64,000 nucleotides of DNA. Origin: Larimichthys crocea. Lineage: Eukaryota > Chordata > Actinopteri > Sciaenidae. The notes beneath the pieces are model-generated. The model was not told the origin of the DNA. It made no database searches and saw nothing but the letters and a program-made list of their open reading frames with translations. This document shows positions 25,626 to 39,560 of the stretch, piece by piece; positions within the stretch are counted from its first letter, which is position 1; every line of letters starts with the position of its first letter. Position numbers and translations under genes: made by a program. The stretch covers positions 13,762,871 through 13,826,870 of the forward strand of contig NC_040028.1 of the NCBI RefSeq assembly GCF_000972845.2, read 5' to 3'.

Positions 25626-26716
25626 AAAGCCCGGGCAGACAAATATGGTCACCATACTGTGCTGGAACAGAAAGGTTCATGAACCTACAGAAAATAGAAT
25701 ATGAAAAACAAAAAAAGATCACAGGGGACAGCGAGCAAGATGAGAAAAATATATAAAAAATAACAAAAAGTCTTTAATGTAAATCAAATTGAAGAATATA
25801 TATGAATGGCACCCATGAGAACCGACTACTGCTTTAGACCAACTACATTCTGTTTGATAGGTGTGCGCGCAATGGAGAACGACTTCTTAAGTGGAAGATT
25901 AATTTTTCCAGTGCAGCCTGATGTTTTCTCCACTTGTTACGTTAGAATACCTTTTTAACTAACTGTCAAATATAATTAAAAATAAAAAAATCCCCACATT
26001 ATCGCTGAGAAAAATGTTCCCATCAAAACAAACAAAACTGTATTTGGGCAATAGCGACTAGCACAGTGTTGTCTGCCAAAAAAAAAATCTCAGCCATTCA
26101 CAGCATTTACTGACACCACAGAACAAGTATCAGGATAATGGTTTTTGTAAAATCATTCAGCAGAGTTCATTAACACTCAAGGCACATTTTGTCAATAACA
26201 GCTTATTGAGTGAGATTCTTCTATTACTGTTAATCCTCTCTGAACAATGTGCCACTTTGGACAATCAAAGAAGTGCTATTCGCAAAGTGTACTTGAGATA
26301 TTTGAGCATCAGGTATTTTATAAAATGGAAACCATCCAAGATGATTATATAAATACGACACACCATTAAAAAACAGACTGAGAAACACTTTTAATTTCTG
26401 TATCGAAAAATAAATCAAACCTAAGATTTAGGTTTGGAGTGGCGCATGATATTTTCTCTTTAGTGGCCTCCATTAATACAGAACCTACACAACAAGTAAA
26501 CACTAAAAAAATAGTTTTAGTCTTGCATTCGAAAGCTGTACAAGAAATAATAAATTGTATTGTGCGCAAGTGTAAAATGGTTCAATGTGTTAACCTGTAT
26601 TTTATATTATTTAAATGAGAATCAGACGTTTTGGTTTAGACACAGGTTACAGGAATGGACAGCATCCACGCACAAATAGACATACCAATACTAACACATG
26701 AATAGACACAAATGCA

Positions 26717-26740
26717 CCCACACACACACACACACACACG
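26717..26740. repeat. (AC)n microsatellite
   Basis: A short run of AC units in intron 2. It creates a cysteine/valine-rich chance frame on the minus strand. Confidence 0.85.
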
Positions 26741-27507
26741 GTACATTAGCATAATGATCTTGTACTTTGGTTTTACGGAAAAACGTTGTCCTTTATTCCA
26801 CCTGCCTGGAAATTCAAATACAACATCCACAGGTTCCTTTGTCTTTCTTTGAAATGGTATAATTACAGAGCCGTCCATTAGTAGAATGTTTTCAGATAGC
26901 CTCGGGCTCGAGCTCAAATTCCACTGATCAGCCACCAACAAATACAGCCTTTGTTAGACTAATGTGTTTGTCAATTCATAGATCTGAATGAGCCTCTACG
27001 GTAAATTTGAGACGGTGGTAATAAAGGAGTAAATCATCTTTTTGATCCGACATTCATCCAATATTTTTGACTTCTTTTATAGGTTAATATCTAAAATGAT
27101 CATGATCATTTGAAATCTTAACAGCACAATTTATTTTAGAGTCATCACTGTGACTATTTTTTTTTATATATGTCGTATACTTTATAGATTATCTCGCTCT
27201 CATTGAAGACCAGCTGGAGCCGAAATGCGTTTGACATGTGATACCATGGTGTTATGCTATGCTATGGTGTTTAATTTATGGTTCAGTGATCATCATCGAT
27301 GAAACAGAGATGCTGACCTTTCTGGGAACTATTAATCTGGTAGCCTAGGCCGTTTTTAAGCAAACAAGAGCAGGCCTTCCACTCTGTCCATCCAATTTCC
27401 CAGTGCGTAAATTGGACCGCCGCTTGCACAATTCTCTATTCATTACTGTGCCGCTGAAAGGAAACACAGAGGTGGCAGAGCGGTTTTCTTTTCCTCTTTC
27501 TGTGTGC

Positions 27508-27541
<34 letters not shown>

Positions 27542-27595
27542 GGGGAGAGAGAGAGAGGAAGAGAAAGAGAGGGAGAGAGAGAGAAAGAGAGAGAG
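27508..27595. repeat. Compound (GT)n(GA)n microsatellite
   Basis: About eight GT units run directly into an imperfect (GA)n tract with GGGAGA interruptions. Overlapping frames on both strands through this tract are repeat artefacts. Confidence 0.9.
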
Positions 27596-27714
27596 CAAAA
27601 TGCCTTCCAGGAGGATTCCCAAGCATAAAGAGCTGGACTTTCCTTCCTCTTTTTTGGTTTGGGGGAGGGGAAGGTGGGAGGGTTGAGGGAGAGGGAAGTG
27701 AAAGCTGTCGTAAT

Positions 27715-28180
27715 TGAAACGTGGCCTAATCAGACTCATTACCATTTTTACCAATTTGCACCACCAAAGATGCTTATTAGGTAACTGTGTTTAATAAGCC
27801 GCTCTTTAGAAAACTAACTGTAATGAGCTCTTTAAAGTCAGACTTGAGCATGATTACGCACTGGAAGTGTTTTGCAGAGCCGAAGCAGACTGGTACATTT
27901 AGTCATGTACAATGTCATAATTAAGCTGCACAAACTCTGCACTTCACACCACACAATAGTCCCAGCTGAGGCAGTAGACATGCTGAAAAGTATTTATAAT
28001 TACTGATCATTACAACCCTGGGATTTTCATCGCTGGACGTAAACATAATTATGGGAGCTTTTGCTTTTATTCTGCACACACAGACCACTCTACTTGACAA
28101 GCGTGCAAATATTGCAGACAGACAGTAATTACGTTTATAAATAAAAAACAAGCTCATATTCATATTCAAATTCACTGGAG
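27715..28180. promoter_or_regulatory. Intronic candidate conserved element
   Basis: A non-repetitive 450-base block following the GA tract. It has CCTAATCAG, TTATTAGG, TAATAAGCC, GTAATGAGCTC, TCATAATTAAG and ACAGTAATTACG motifs spread through it. The density of TAAT cores and the lack of simple sequence resemble vertebrate conserved non-coding elements. No alignment could be run. Confidence 0.3.
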
Positions 28181-28199
28181 ATATTCTAAGTAGGGGTGG

Positions 28200-31100
28200 G
28201 GCAAAACATTCTAATACAATGTGAAATGGTAATCGGTATGGCTACAGAGTCCCATTCATCTCACATATCAAGTTAAGACTATTTAAACTCAATTTAGAGC
28301 TCCATGTGGCAGTAATTCCAATCTTTAGATGGCAGGGTGCCATTTAACCCCTCATTTAGAAAAGATATGCCTTCCTCAGTCACTGTCTTTTCCAGGGCTA
28401 CTGCCCATACATTTCACAGTCTGACCACCCATGGTAGAAAATTACTATGTCTGCACACTATCAAAGTCCACAGATCCTGGTGGATACTAATCCGAACATG
28501 AAAGGTGGAAAACGACTGCACAAGCATGCACTTACAGTATGTTTATTGTAGTTGACCTGGCTGCCAACAGACACCTTCATGTGTTAGGGCCTCTCTTTGT
28601 AATCATAATAATACTTGTGATTGTACAGGAAGCAAAGCCAAAGTCCATTGTGACTCACTTCACTTCAGTTTAGTTAAGACAAATTAGTTATTTAAAGCAT
28701 GCCTGTGTGGTAAATGTCTGAAACACTGCTAAATGTAGCAGAATACCGTGATGAAACTGAGAGTCTGTCACTGCCATTTGGCCGATTACACGCTGTGAAA
28801 TGTCAACAAGCGAGATATCTATTAACGATTATATTGATTAACAATAAACAAATTATATCAATTTGATAACATTTAACACAAAAGATTAGATATGGAAAAG
28901 GAGTAATCCTTTTAATTAGCCCATTCAATAAAGTAATTAATCATGTAATAAATGTTCATCACAACCCGCAAGAGCACAAGAAGTGCATGTTTAGTCTGAC
29001 AATGACATAAAACTAATCATTGAATGTTGTTAAGGATTTGATATAAAAAAAAAACTGGTGAAGCTGCAACTATATCTGAGGCTTATATTACTTAATTGAA
29101 TGACTAAGAATAATTACATAACTTGAATCATTTTATGTTGGCAGATAAATTAACAACCTGATCAGTTAACTTTCTTTCAGCCGCAGATATTTCACAATGT
29201 ATGTTATTATTAAATATAAGGGGAGTTTTTATTGTTTGTTTTAGAAGTTATATTGTAAGTGAGGAAGTGTGCACACTGAAAATGTACAACTTTTGTTTGT
29301 TGATTTGAATTTTTGTGTCACTTCCATCACAGTTCAATCAGAGCTGCACTTTTTGCCAGGTGTATGCAAAGAATCTGATGCGTTGATTGGACAAAAACAG
29401 TGGCAGGTGGGAAAATACAACATTCAACATTCAAGCAATGAATGAAAATTCTGGAGCAAACTCAGAGACTGATTCAACTGGCACAGACAAAGCATGAGAG
29501 TGGGGGCATGCATAAACAGTACACATGAATGTCATTACAATTTATATTATAGCAAACAGTGGTTCCTTGGACGTGTCTGCAGACATCTGATTTGTAACAC
29601 GTTAATCCTTAATATGACACAATGAATGTTGTATTTAATATTTTTTGTGTTTTAATAATATGTGTTTTATTGGGAACATTTCCATGTCCATAATCTCATT
29701 CACATTGTAAAATGTGTCTTCTTTATCAGTAAACTAATCCAGCTTTGTTGATTGGTGTTTTTTAGTATTAAGTGTGACTAATTTTCAGAAATTAAATTTT
29801 TTAAATCAGCTTCTACACCTGGATCATGAAGTAAATGAAACATTCAGTGTGGTTCCTGTATTATCAGTTTGTGTATGAAGCAGTGGTATGAATCACTTGT
29901 TGCATTCCTGAACAGTTAACATGTTATTTCAGATGCAACTATTCACTCTTGTCACATTACTAAGCCAGCCATTTATACTGCATGCTAATTTAAATTAGTC
30001 ATTAAACATACACTGTTTTCATACATTCAATTAGAAATGTCATCAACCATAGTGATTTTCATGTTTGCAACACAGGATCACAAAATGAGAGCAACAAAAC
30101 AAGACTGAAGGCCCTTTTTTTTAAATTAGAAGTTGTTTGTTTTCTACGGGGACAGCCCAACAGTGTGTTGGGTTTTCGGTCACAGGTTTGGACTAGTGCT
30201 ACCGTCCTAATATCATCACACGAGATTGATTAGGATGGTTCCTGAAGCTGTTTGGCAGTTCTGCATCTGACTAAATGAAATTAGTTTGTTGGATTAAAAA
30301 AAAAATCAGATTGACTTAAATGGTCGAAATCATTACTTCAATAGCTCACCATCCCTCTCCATAGAGCAACAACCAAACTGTATGCCATTCTGCCAGGAAG
30401 ATGATTCACTGCCAAATAATATAGAATATAACAGCTACAGCTACAGTAAGATCCTGCAGCTTAAGTTATACGTGTCTTGTGTTTGTGTAATACACGTTCA
30501 TGGTGGTTATGGAAAAAGAAAAAGAAAGCTTGCTCCTCTTACAGTCAGCCTAAAAAAAAAAAACCCTAATAGTGCATTAATCTACAGAGCTGCACAATAT
30601 TTCATCAGCAGCTGTGAGAGCTTGTACCAGAGTAAAACTGTTTGCTGGCACAGAGTCTTGATCATTTGAATAATTCATCTGAAATGTAATGAGAAGATGT
30701 AAATGTTCCCACTCAGAAATCATTTCATAATTTAACTGTACAAATGCCCACTTTGGATTTTGAATTACAGTCAAACAAGCCTTAAAAGAGGTAGTACAAA
30801 ACACACAAGTGTGTACTGTGTATATATATCCAAAGCGATGACAAGCGCAGGCCAACGTTTGATATGAGAGCAGGCAGTACACATAAAAAGTCCTGAGGTT
30901 GATGCTGCCATGCCTCTTCATTACAATGAACATGAACACTGTGGTTTATTTGTAGTTAATCCTACAAACACCATCCTGCTGCTGTAAATACTCACAGCAG
31001 ACCCCATCTCTGCTAACAGGCATCTGAAAATAGTCCCCACCGAAACAACTTTTTAATCCTGTTTGAGAAAGGTTTGTTACATGCTACAGTGCCCACGTGT

Positions 31101-33900
31101 TTAAGGAAATGACTTTACATCTTTAGCAGGAATGAATGGGCTTGGGTGGGGTTGAGTGACATAAACAGGGTGTTGAACAATGGATTAAAGCTGTTGGTTT
31201 TGTTCTTTTCACAGGATTTGGTGACAATAAGAAATCGTGTGCGCATGTGCAGCTGTTTCTTTCTATATATATATATTCAGAGTGATGAAGAACACACACA
31301 AGATAGTTACAGTTTTGTTGCTACGTGTGATATACTTCCAGATTATACACTGTTTTGCTACACGGTGCACTAATAACTTCTGGATTCGTTACTTCTAAAC
31401 AAATTCAGAGAAAGCTTGGTGGTTGTTGGGTTGTTGGTTGGGCTGAGCTCATGATAAACTCTATAGGCTTAGGGGGAAACATGTATATGAAATTTTTCCC
31501 TGTAATACAGTAAATTGTGAGGTTCAGAGATTCTCTGAGCTGTCATTTCTCTTTCTCACTGATGCTAATTAAACCATGACTCTTCAGGGCAAGAGGCCCC
31601 CGAGGCTACATCTTCCATTACTACCCTAAGTATAGCTAAATCCACACACATGCTAAACTAACGGCTCTCCACACATAAGTAGAACTTGTACACTGAATAA
31701 AATAAGACAATTATAGCAGACAGGCTTTATAGTGTTCTGTAGTGCATAATACTGATGAATACTCAAATGGCTTGTTAGTTGAAAGAACACAGTTGTTGGA
31801 TTCGAGCACTCGGTGAAACTTGTTTCACATGCACAGTAGAGGCAGCGGTTCTGCAAGCCTCTATGAACTTGGCTACTCTGCCTCTCAAGGGATCACTTAC
31901 ACACTTCAAGAGAGAAGAGAGGCAAATTGTGACCTCGCTACATGAAGGCTCATTGACCAAAAGCTGCTCACTAACATCTTCTTCTCCAAAGTCCTGTTAC
32001 CCTGAGAAGACTCCAATCAAAGGAATGGGAGGAAAAAATCCAAACAGGAAAGTTTTGGTAGCATTTTCTGTTTAAAAAAAAAAAATTTTTTTATCACATT
32101 TGGCACATTTTGACTTTTACTGCAAGGCGACGGTTTAATGGCACCAGGAGTCAGTCATCTGATTTTCAAACCAGCAGGCCCTTTCCATCAGGCACTGTTG
32201 GAAATTAACAGATTATCTTGTTCACTGGTCCGATTCACAACTGTGATTACTTCACACTTCCAACCATAAGACTTTACAGCCATGTTAACCTGGTTAAGAC
32301 AGGAAGCAAATCACATTGTAAAAAAAAAAAGAAATCTCATTCTTCACAGTGTGATTTCGAGACACAAATCAGAATGAAAACAGCTAGCTACACAGCCAGT
32401 GGCATTACGTCAAGCTTTTACAGAGAAGCTGTTCTTGTTGTTTGCTGACAAAGAACTGTTGGCTGCTTTACACCAATGTGGAAGCTTTTATACATGACAA
32501 AATGAATATCGCAACATCTATGCTTTGATCAGATGGTAAACGCAGACAAAGACAACACAAAAGAGCATTTACGATCCGATTGTCATGATGTTCGACTGAA
32601 CAAGAATAAAAAATAAAGGCCTAATTTGTTTGAATTACCTTCAGATAATTCCACGCAGTCACAAAGAAATAAATTCAAACGCACATGAGGAGTTCAAAAG
32701 CAAAGTTTGTTTTGCGCACACAAGGAAAGCCGTGGCCATCTGCCATCCGTATTTATGGTTTCCTTACATGTTAAACTGATTAAAAGTTTAAATTGAACTC
32801 TAATTGAAAATACCCAAGTGAACAGAAAAAGGATGTTTGCCTGTAACCACTGGCAGCTTTTCGTCTAAGCATTCTGAAGCATTCTGCGGTATCGACTGCA
32901 AGTCTCAAAGAAGGTCACTTCTCCAACACAGGCCAGGCAAAAGGTGAAATGAGACAACTGAAGCAATCTTAGGTCAATATGAAATAGAAATCTCACAGCT
33001 ATACTGTAATAAAGTTACTGAAGTGAAGTAGTGGAGCCATAAAGGGGAACTTTTACAAGGAAAGAGCTGTCTAGGAGATTGGTTCGCCCACTGGCAAACA
33101 ATGGCTTCTAAGAGCTAAGGCGGCGTGGTCAGTGGAGCACCATGGTGCTGAATTACAGCATTCACTTTTAAAAGTAAGTTTTGTTTTACAGGGAATTAAG
33201 TATTACTTATCTGTATGTATGTTATGTTGCAAACAAGACTTTAAATCCTGATGTGCACTTAAATTTTTCTCACAGTTTTAAAGGGATAAAATCATGAAAC
33301 GAATCAGATGCTAATGATCTGGATGTTTTTGTGCAGCATTTCAGGTGTGTTTTATTGTATAATTTAACAAGATATGTGGCGTATCTTTTGGTTTTGAACA
33401 AAGTCTGACTTTCCTGGTTTGTGGTGAGGGTTGAAGAGAATATCGTGGACACCAAAGTCATTCGCTAAACTGAAAAAAAAAAGCCATTCACATGAATAGG
33501 AAATCGTATGCAGAGTGAGGCATTTCTTATGAGGGATTTAAAAAAGTATGCTCCTGCCAGCATTCAACAATCATTTAAGTATTTAATAAATATAAACAGA
33601 CACAACTAGAATCAGTTCAAAGCTTAATCTATTAGATAACGTGCAGAGAACGAATCATCTGTTGACTGATGTGCAGAGATACCGAGTGAAGCTGCTGTGT
33701 TTTCTTTTGAGGGCTACAGCTTACAGTATGTTGTCATCGTTGTGGTAATTGTGACAGTATGTGTTGTCAGAAATTGTTTTGAGGAGAAGATTTTTTGCTC
33801 TTTAGTGTAATATGTTTCAACATGAAACAGCAAAGGCAGGGACATTTCATTACAATAATATCCACTTAACGTGACATTAAGGGTGGGGCATTTTTCCATG
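28200..33900. other. Intron 2 middle part, nothing gene-like
   Basis: AT-rich, mostly unique-looking sequence. It includes a TAAT-dense stretch at about 28830-28960 and short A runs near 30298, 30551, 32072 and 32321. Frames such as 31779-32075 have no recognisable homology or splice context on either strand. Confidence 0.5.
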
Positions 33901-33927
33901 CATTTTTGCATATGGTAATAACAGCAC

Positions 33928-34228
33928 GGGGCGACTATGGCTCAGGGGGTAGAACGGATCTGTCTGCTGATCGCAGGGTCGGTTCGATCCCCACCTCCCC
34001 CTGCCCACATGTCGAAGTGTCCTTGGGCAAGACACTGAACCCTGGTTTGCTCTCCAGCCACTGGGGATGCATTCCTAATTGCCGGTCCCAAGCCTGGATA
34101 AATGGGGAGGGTTGCATCAGGACATCCAGTGCAAAAAAAAAAAAAAAGCCTATGTCAAACCAAATACATGGATCATAAAATCTCAAACAAACCCCCATAC
34201 AAGGACTAGCTGAAAGAAGAAAATCAGA
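33928..34228 (+). mobile_element. tRNA-derived SINE
   Basis: The head has a Pol III A-box-like TGGCTCAGGGGG (33938-33949) and a perfect B box GGTTCGATCCC (33981-33991). A body with TCCTTGGGCAAGACACTGAA (from 34020) and GGATAAATGGGGAGGGTTGC (from 34096) follows. From memory, these body motifs belong to a SINE type very common in percomorph fish. A run of 15 A (34133-34147) interrupts it, after which sequence up to GCTGAAAGAAGAAAA still resembles the usual 3' part. No clear target-site duplication was found. It is inserted in intron 2, antisense to FIGN. Confidence 0.82.
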
Positions 34229-34229
34229 A

Positions 34230-35980
34230 TAATACACTATGAAATTTGTGTAATTGTATCATTGTTCTTGAAATCTGGCTCAATATAGTTCTTGAAAATG
34301 GCCATTTAAGCATAAAAGCACAGTCTGTTCTTCCTTTCAAACATTTACCGAAACACTTGCAAACACAAAGACATGAAATGAAACACGGTAAGACCCATTG
34401 TGTTATCTAAACTGACTTTGATGATCCAAAAATTAACCAACAATCGTCAGGAGCTCTTTTGTGATCGCTACTAACCCAAACAAAATATCATACAACTAGA
34501 AATATAGACCCATCATGAGGACATGAATTTTTTCTCTCCTGTATGATTGGCTTAAACTGTTCCACAATATTTTAGTATGCATGTTGTGGTGGGGCAACAC
34601 TGTAATTGTTTCAGTAGTGTAATTTATATAAATGTCCATTGGAAACAGCTGTATGAAGCATGTGGATGAGACAGTGGCAGCCTCCAAAGAGTTTAGTGCT
34701 TTGATAGAAATGAGGATAGAAGGGCCATGCAATGAAAATTATTCCAGAGAATTCCTTAATAGATTACGAAATGAAGGAAAGAAAAAAAAAAGGGTTAATC
34801 TGTGGCACAAAGCAATTGTGAAAAATAAATGAGATAATTAATAGAAATTGAGAGGTAGGCATTTCAAATATTTCTACGTTGTCTTTGTTTACCTAACACC
34901 TCTCTGGTGTTATAAATCCACTCCCTGACGTTGGTTTGGAAGGATTTGATGCTACAAAACCAAAAAAATTTTTTTACAATAAATACACACAGCAAACATG
35001 TTTCATTAAAGTGACCTCAATATGCAGTTCTTTATGCAGTTTAACGTAATGATTGTTCTACATTGTGCTGCATTTGCATGTTCAGAGTTCAACCAATTAA
35101 AAGCTAATTAATTAGACACAATTCTATTAAGAAACAAATCCCACTCATCAATATACACAACCTAGGGTCACCCATTGCTCAAATGTGAATTGGCTCTTTG
35201 CACCACGCGGACTGGAGAATAGCACAATAGCACTATTCGAGCTCACAATAAACAGTTTGGCACAGATATATTTGATGGAGCACAAACTCATCAGTGCTGA
35301 TAGATTTTACTTCCCTGGATAGAAAGCAGGACCAGGAGGTGTCACTTGGACATAAAGCTTTCTCTCAAATGGTCACTATTAGGAAAAGGGCCAGGTGTTC
35401 AGTGCCGGCAGCAGGGGTCTGGTGGGGGGGGTTGGTGATGTGGGTGGACGGGGATCAATGCCTGTCCAAATGAGCTTTTGTGCCCCTCACTCCACAAAAA
35501 AACATCAGAATATTCATTATTATTATAGTAAACATTTATTGATAAATGATTTAAACTATTAATTTGCAAAGAAATTCAAAATACACAATACACGTTATAC
35601 AATGATGCCTGATGCTGCTGCTGCTTTTGGACTAGGCACATAAGGAAACCCGACCTGCACCACCAACACAAGAATCTAACAGATCTACCCCTTCAAACTT
35701 ACAATGGTCATTATTATTTCCAAATGCCAGACCATTTCCCCAAGCACAACAATGTTTACTTCTGTCACTGCCATGCAGCAAGCTAGGCCAGCTAACGTGA
35801 AACTTTACCGTCTGTACCATCCATAACACTTAAATTCTAATATTAAATATTTGTAATTCTATATTCTTCTTCTTCCATCACTTAGACCCACCGTGCAGTG
35901 CAGACAGAGACAGGCAGAGATTCATAGTTCATTTGATTGTTGTTGGTAGCGTGATTTAGTTTTTTTTCTTTATGTGATAC
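34230..35980. other. Intron 2, nothing supportable
   Basis: AT-rich unique-looking sequence with a G run near 35425. No gene, RNA or mobile element was recognised. Confidence 0.5.
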
Positions 35981-35986
35981 ATTAGA

Positions 35987-35989
<3 letters not shown>

Positions 35990-36026
<37 letters not shown>
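35990..36026. repeat. (GT)n microsatellite
   Basis: Uninterrupted alternation of T and G over about 37 bases. Confidence 0.92.
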
Positions 36027-36029
<3 letters not shown>

Positions 36030-37961
36030 AATGGGATACAATGGCTTGGCCTTGGATGAGCTTCAATTCTCAGAAAAGGGACACCTCCCCTGTCTCACCA
36101 AGCTTAAATTCAATAATGTTACACTAAAAAAAACAAAAAACGTCCGATCTAGGACCATGTAAAAGGGGGTGTCCACCTGTGACAGCGTCCCCTTTATGAT
36201 AATTGTCTGTAGCCAGCGCTGCAGGTGTTCACTACTTCACAAAGACTCATATGTTACTATATATACACCCAATACTGTAATCACACTGCACAGGATGAAC
36301 ACGTGTTTAATATATGTAACACATTTTAAATACTGTTAATTTCTATGTATGAAACAAATGTCTAAATGTAATTATGTAAGTTATTGCAACTGTGAATCCT
36401 ACAATGCACTGCCGCAAAAACAAACTATAAATTGAAAAAGAGACTGAGTAAATAAAAAGAATAAAGAAAGTGCTGGAATAAAAAAAACAAATCATATACT
36501 TTCTGTATATTTAAACAAGAAGATTTTAAATGTGAAGTTTTATTGTGTCTTTAATTTAAAGTTTGCATTTAGCTCTGATCATTGTACCCAACCAAGCTAT
36601 TGACTTCTTGCCTGTCTTTCCAGGAAACATTAGTGTGAACGAGCATGTACAAGGAAAAAATAATTAGTATTGGTGTGTGTTCATGTTGCTGTTTTTATGA
36701 GGCATATTTCACAGCCTGTTCTTTCTGCAAACCCTTTTTGCAAATTTGATTCGTGGCCTTTACAGAGTGAATTTATAACACTACAAAAAAAAAACAGAAC
36801 AAGGGTAGTATAATATTCAAAACTGTATAAAAATACTGTTTAATGCAGTCATATTGTCCTGGAAACACAATTAGGTAAACTGTTGAGTTAAACAAGATTT
36901 TTAACTGCTTTCTCTGACAAAAACAGTGATAAGCCAACTGTAACAGTAGAAGTGTTTCAGGGCTTGGATGAAATCTTTAAAAAAAAAAAAAAGCTTGCTT
37001 GATTCTTCACTGTACACTGGTTGCATGTCTATTTTCAATGTGCCAGCTTTCCGTCTATTTAAATGAAAGCTTAGAAGAGGAAAATAGGCAAACGGCCTGC
37101 TGGCTGAAATATGAAATAATAAACAACTACTCCACAGTTTATTTGTTATGTTTTGCCTCCCGTACAGGTTATGTGTATACTGTTAAATAAATCTGCCTCT
37201 GGCTAGTGCGAGATCCCTTGATGAATTGTGAACAGCCGACAGTGAAGAGTCTAAGTATCCTGGTCCACTTTTGTACAAGGCAATTCGTACAGCCTTGCTC
37301 ATTTGGGTATGCATGAAATAACAATATCCTACTGGGAGCATTCTGAGTTTCAAACGTTTGGGGTCAACTACATGAGCAGATTCCACATGTGCAGCCCGTG
37401 GCCACTGAGGTCTGGAATCTACCTCCCTCCTGGCTGGGTGACGTTGCATGTTCTATTTCCAGACCGAGGGTTGAAGTGAGGCTGCAGGGAGTGTAACACT
37501 GACCCACATGACCTGTGGCCTAGAAAAGCTGCCTGAAGCTCTGCACTAAAAACTCCTCACTCCTTTGCTACAGCCCTTTCAAAGGAAAACAAAACCTTTG
37601 CACATAGCATGTGTCTTTTCATGCCAAATGATTTGCATCCTTTTTATTCACATCTTTGACTTGTTGTCAATGTATTCCGTACTGTTGTGGAGCCTGATGC
37701 TCACTCTCCGTCTCAAGTCTCAAGTGGGAAGAGGGAAAAGAAGTCGAAGAGGCAAAACTGCTTTACTTTCAGGCCCAGTGTCTACAGGCCACATGTCTCC
37801 AGTCATCTGTCACTAGTTTACATACATACTATGACACTTCCTCTCTCTGTGGGAACCCGTTGTCACCACTTGGCCGCCAGGAGAGGCTGACTGGGTGCTA
37901 GATGGGTCTCCCCCAGGTACCTCTAGGGAGCCACATTAGGCCTTGCTGACAGACTGACAGG

Positions 37962-38006
37962 CACACACACACACACACACATACACACACATACACACAC
38001 ATATAC
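37962..38006. repeat. (CA)n microsatellite with ATA interruptions
   Basis: CA units broken by ATACACACAC blocks. Confidence 0.9.
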
Positions 38007-38873
38007 AGTCCATCCCTTACTCAAGCACTCCCTCCTCCTACAGTACGCCAGCTCACATGCTCCCAAGGCATGGCACACTTTGCATAAAGCAGTGACTTTG
38101 CTCTACATCAATTTTTTTCAGACACAAAATTATTTTTCACCCCTCTAGCCTCTACATGCTCCATGGAAGTTTTGAAATGAATAATGGAAACAACAGAGCT
38201 GAAGACTCGTGGGATCCATTTAAAGATGTGGGAGAGGTGATGCAGTCAGGGTTTGGATTGCAGAAACATCACGCTCCAAGTAAATGAATCTATTGTTCTG
38301 CACAGTATAGAAATGTTGCTATAAACCACGTGCAGGCCTATTAATGTCTACAATGACATAATGTTAATACATTTTCCTTTAAACCAGGAGAGCATTAGAG
38401 GAACAAAATATGACAATAAAAATACACTTTTAGTTTTTATTTCAGCCTAGGAAAGAAATGATCTGGGGGCAAATGAGCTTTGAGCAACAACAAGCTAAAA
38501 ACTTGAAACCATTCTGCAGACGTCTTATTCCTGCAGATGTAATAGTAGATTGCACGCTGCAATCGAAAACCTCTTTAACCAGAACACAAGCTTTTGTTTA
38601 GTGCACACAACATCCTAGACAGCGCAACTGGACAAATGGCTTGATTTCCGTTGCTATGTTTAGCTTTTCTCAGCAAAACCTACGTTTGGTATTTCCACCT
38701 TGCCTCCCCTGATACTTAAAGTGGAAGTGAGCGAGCGAGCGCGGGGCAGTTCACTGTAACAGCTATTTTAGACCATGCAAAGTCAACACGACTCCCTGAG
38801 GTGATTTCCTGATAATGAACACAAAAGAAGTGTCAGCCCTCATGAAGCTTCTCTGATGATGCTGAACTCTTGA

Positions 38874-38918
38874 GCACTCTTTTTTTTGGGGGGGGGGGGG
38901 ATTTTTTTTTGCACTCTT
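38874..38918. repeat. T-run / G-run / T-run tract between short direct repeats
   Basis: A GCACTCT direct repeat (38874-38880 and 38911-38917) flanks an oligo-T run, about 13 consecutive G, one A and about nine T. The run lengths may not be exact, since homopolymers are prone to assembly error. Confidence 0.75.
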
Positions 38919-39389
38919 ATTTTTCTGATTTAAATTAATCTAATTCCTTGTGGACTCACAACAGCGATTGTCAAGTAGGCCACACGCCAGACAACAAGAC
39001 TTCTAATGACTATTCACTTATACTGTGCAAGTGAGACTTAAGAAGAAAAAAAAAAAACGCTTTAGGAATTTAAATTGTCTACATGTATTAATTTACCGGT
39101 GATCATTTTCTTATTGTATTATATTTAAATGTTTCTGCATGCAGAAATTGTTCAGAGTCTTAGGTTGAAGAAAACAAAAGGTTATTTGTGGTGTACGCAG
39201 TTAACTAACACGATACCTTACACCTTAATAAGCTGGACACTGTAACAACAATACATAACACCACTGACCATCCCCAAATCTCCAGTCGCCCTGCCTCACT
39301 TCTGCGCATGCTGCTGTGGTGGTGTCACAGTGCCACTGCAGACACCCGCTGCCTTGCCGCAGCCTGACACCTTAAACCTCCATGGCAGC

Positions 39390-39560
39390 ATATACTCACC
39401 CCTCTATCCCCTCTTCCCTTCCCTCCGCTCATCCTCCTCTCCCTCCTCTCCACACCATCAGGCAGACCTCAACCCATCCTCTCCCCATCCCTGGCACTCA
39501 AGGCTCCCTCTGCCAGCACCTGGCACAATGCCAACCTGTCAGCCACCCCGAGTCCACGGA
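39390..39560. other. Pyrimidine-rich, GC-rich block in intron 2
   Basis: Strong strand asymmetry, with C and T far exceeding G and A on the plus strand (for example CCTCTCCCTCCTCTCC near 39440). It stands out from the AT-rich intron. Two overlapping plus-strand frames are open here, as expected of sequence poor in stop codons. It is followed at once by the hairpin at 39630. Confidence 0.6.

Noticed and set aside
27345..27754. Overlapping frames on both strands of about 100 codons
   Set aside because: They are generated by the (GT)n(GA)n microsatellite.
33938..33991. Possible tRNA gene (A and B boxes)
   Set aside because: The boxes belong to the head of a SINE; no complete cloverleaf or terminator could be drawn, and the element continues into a SINE body.
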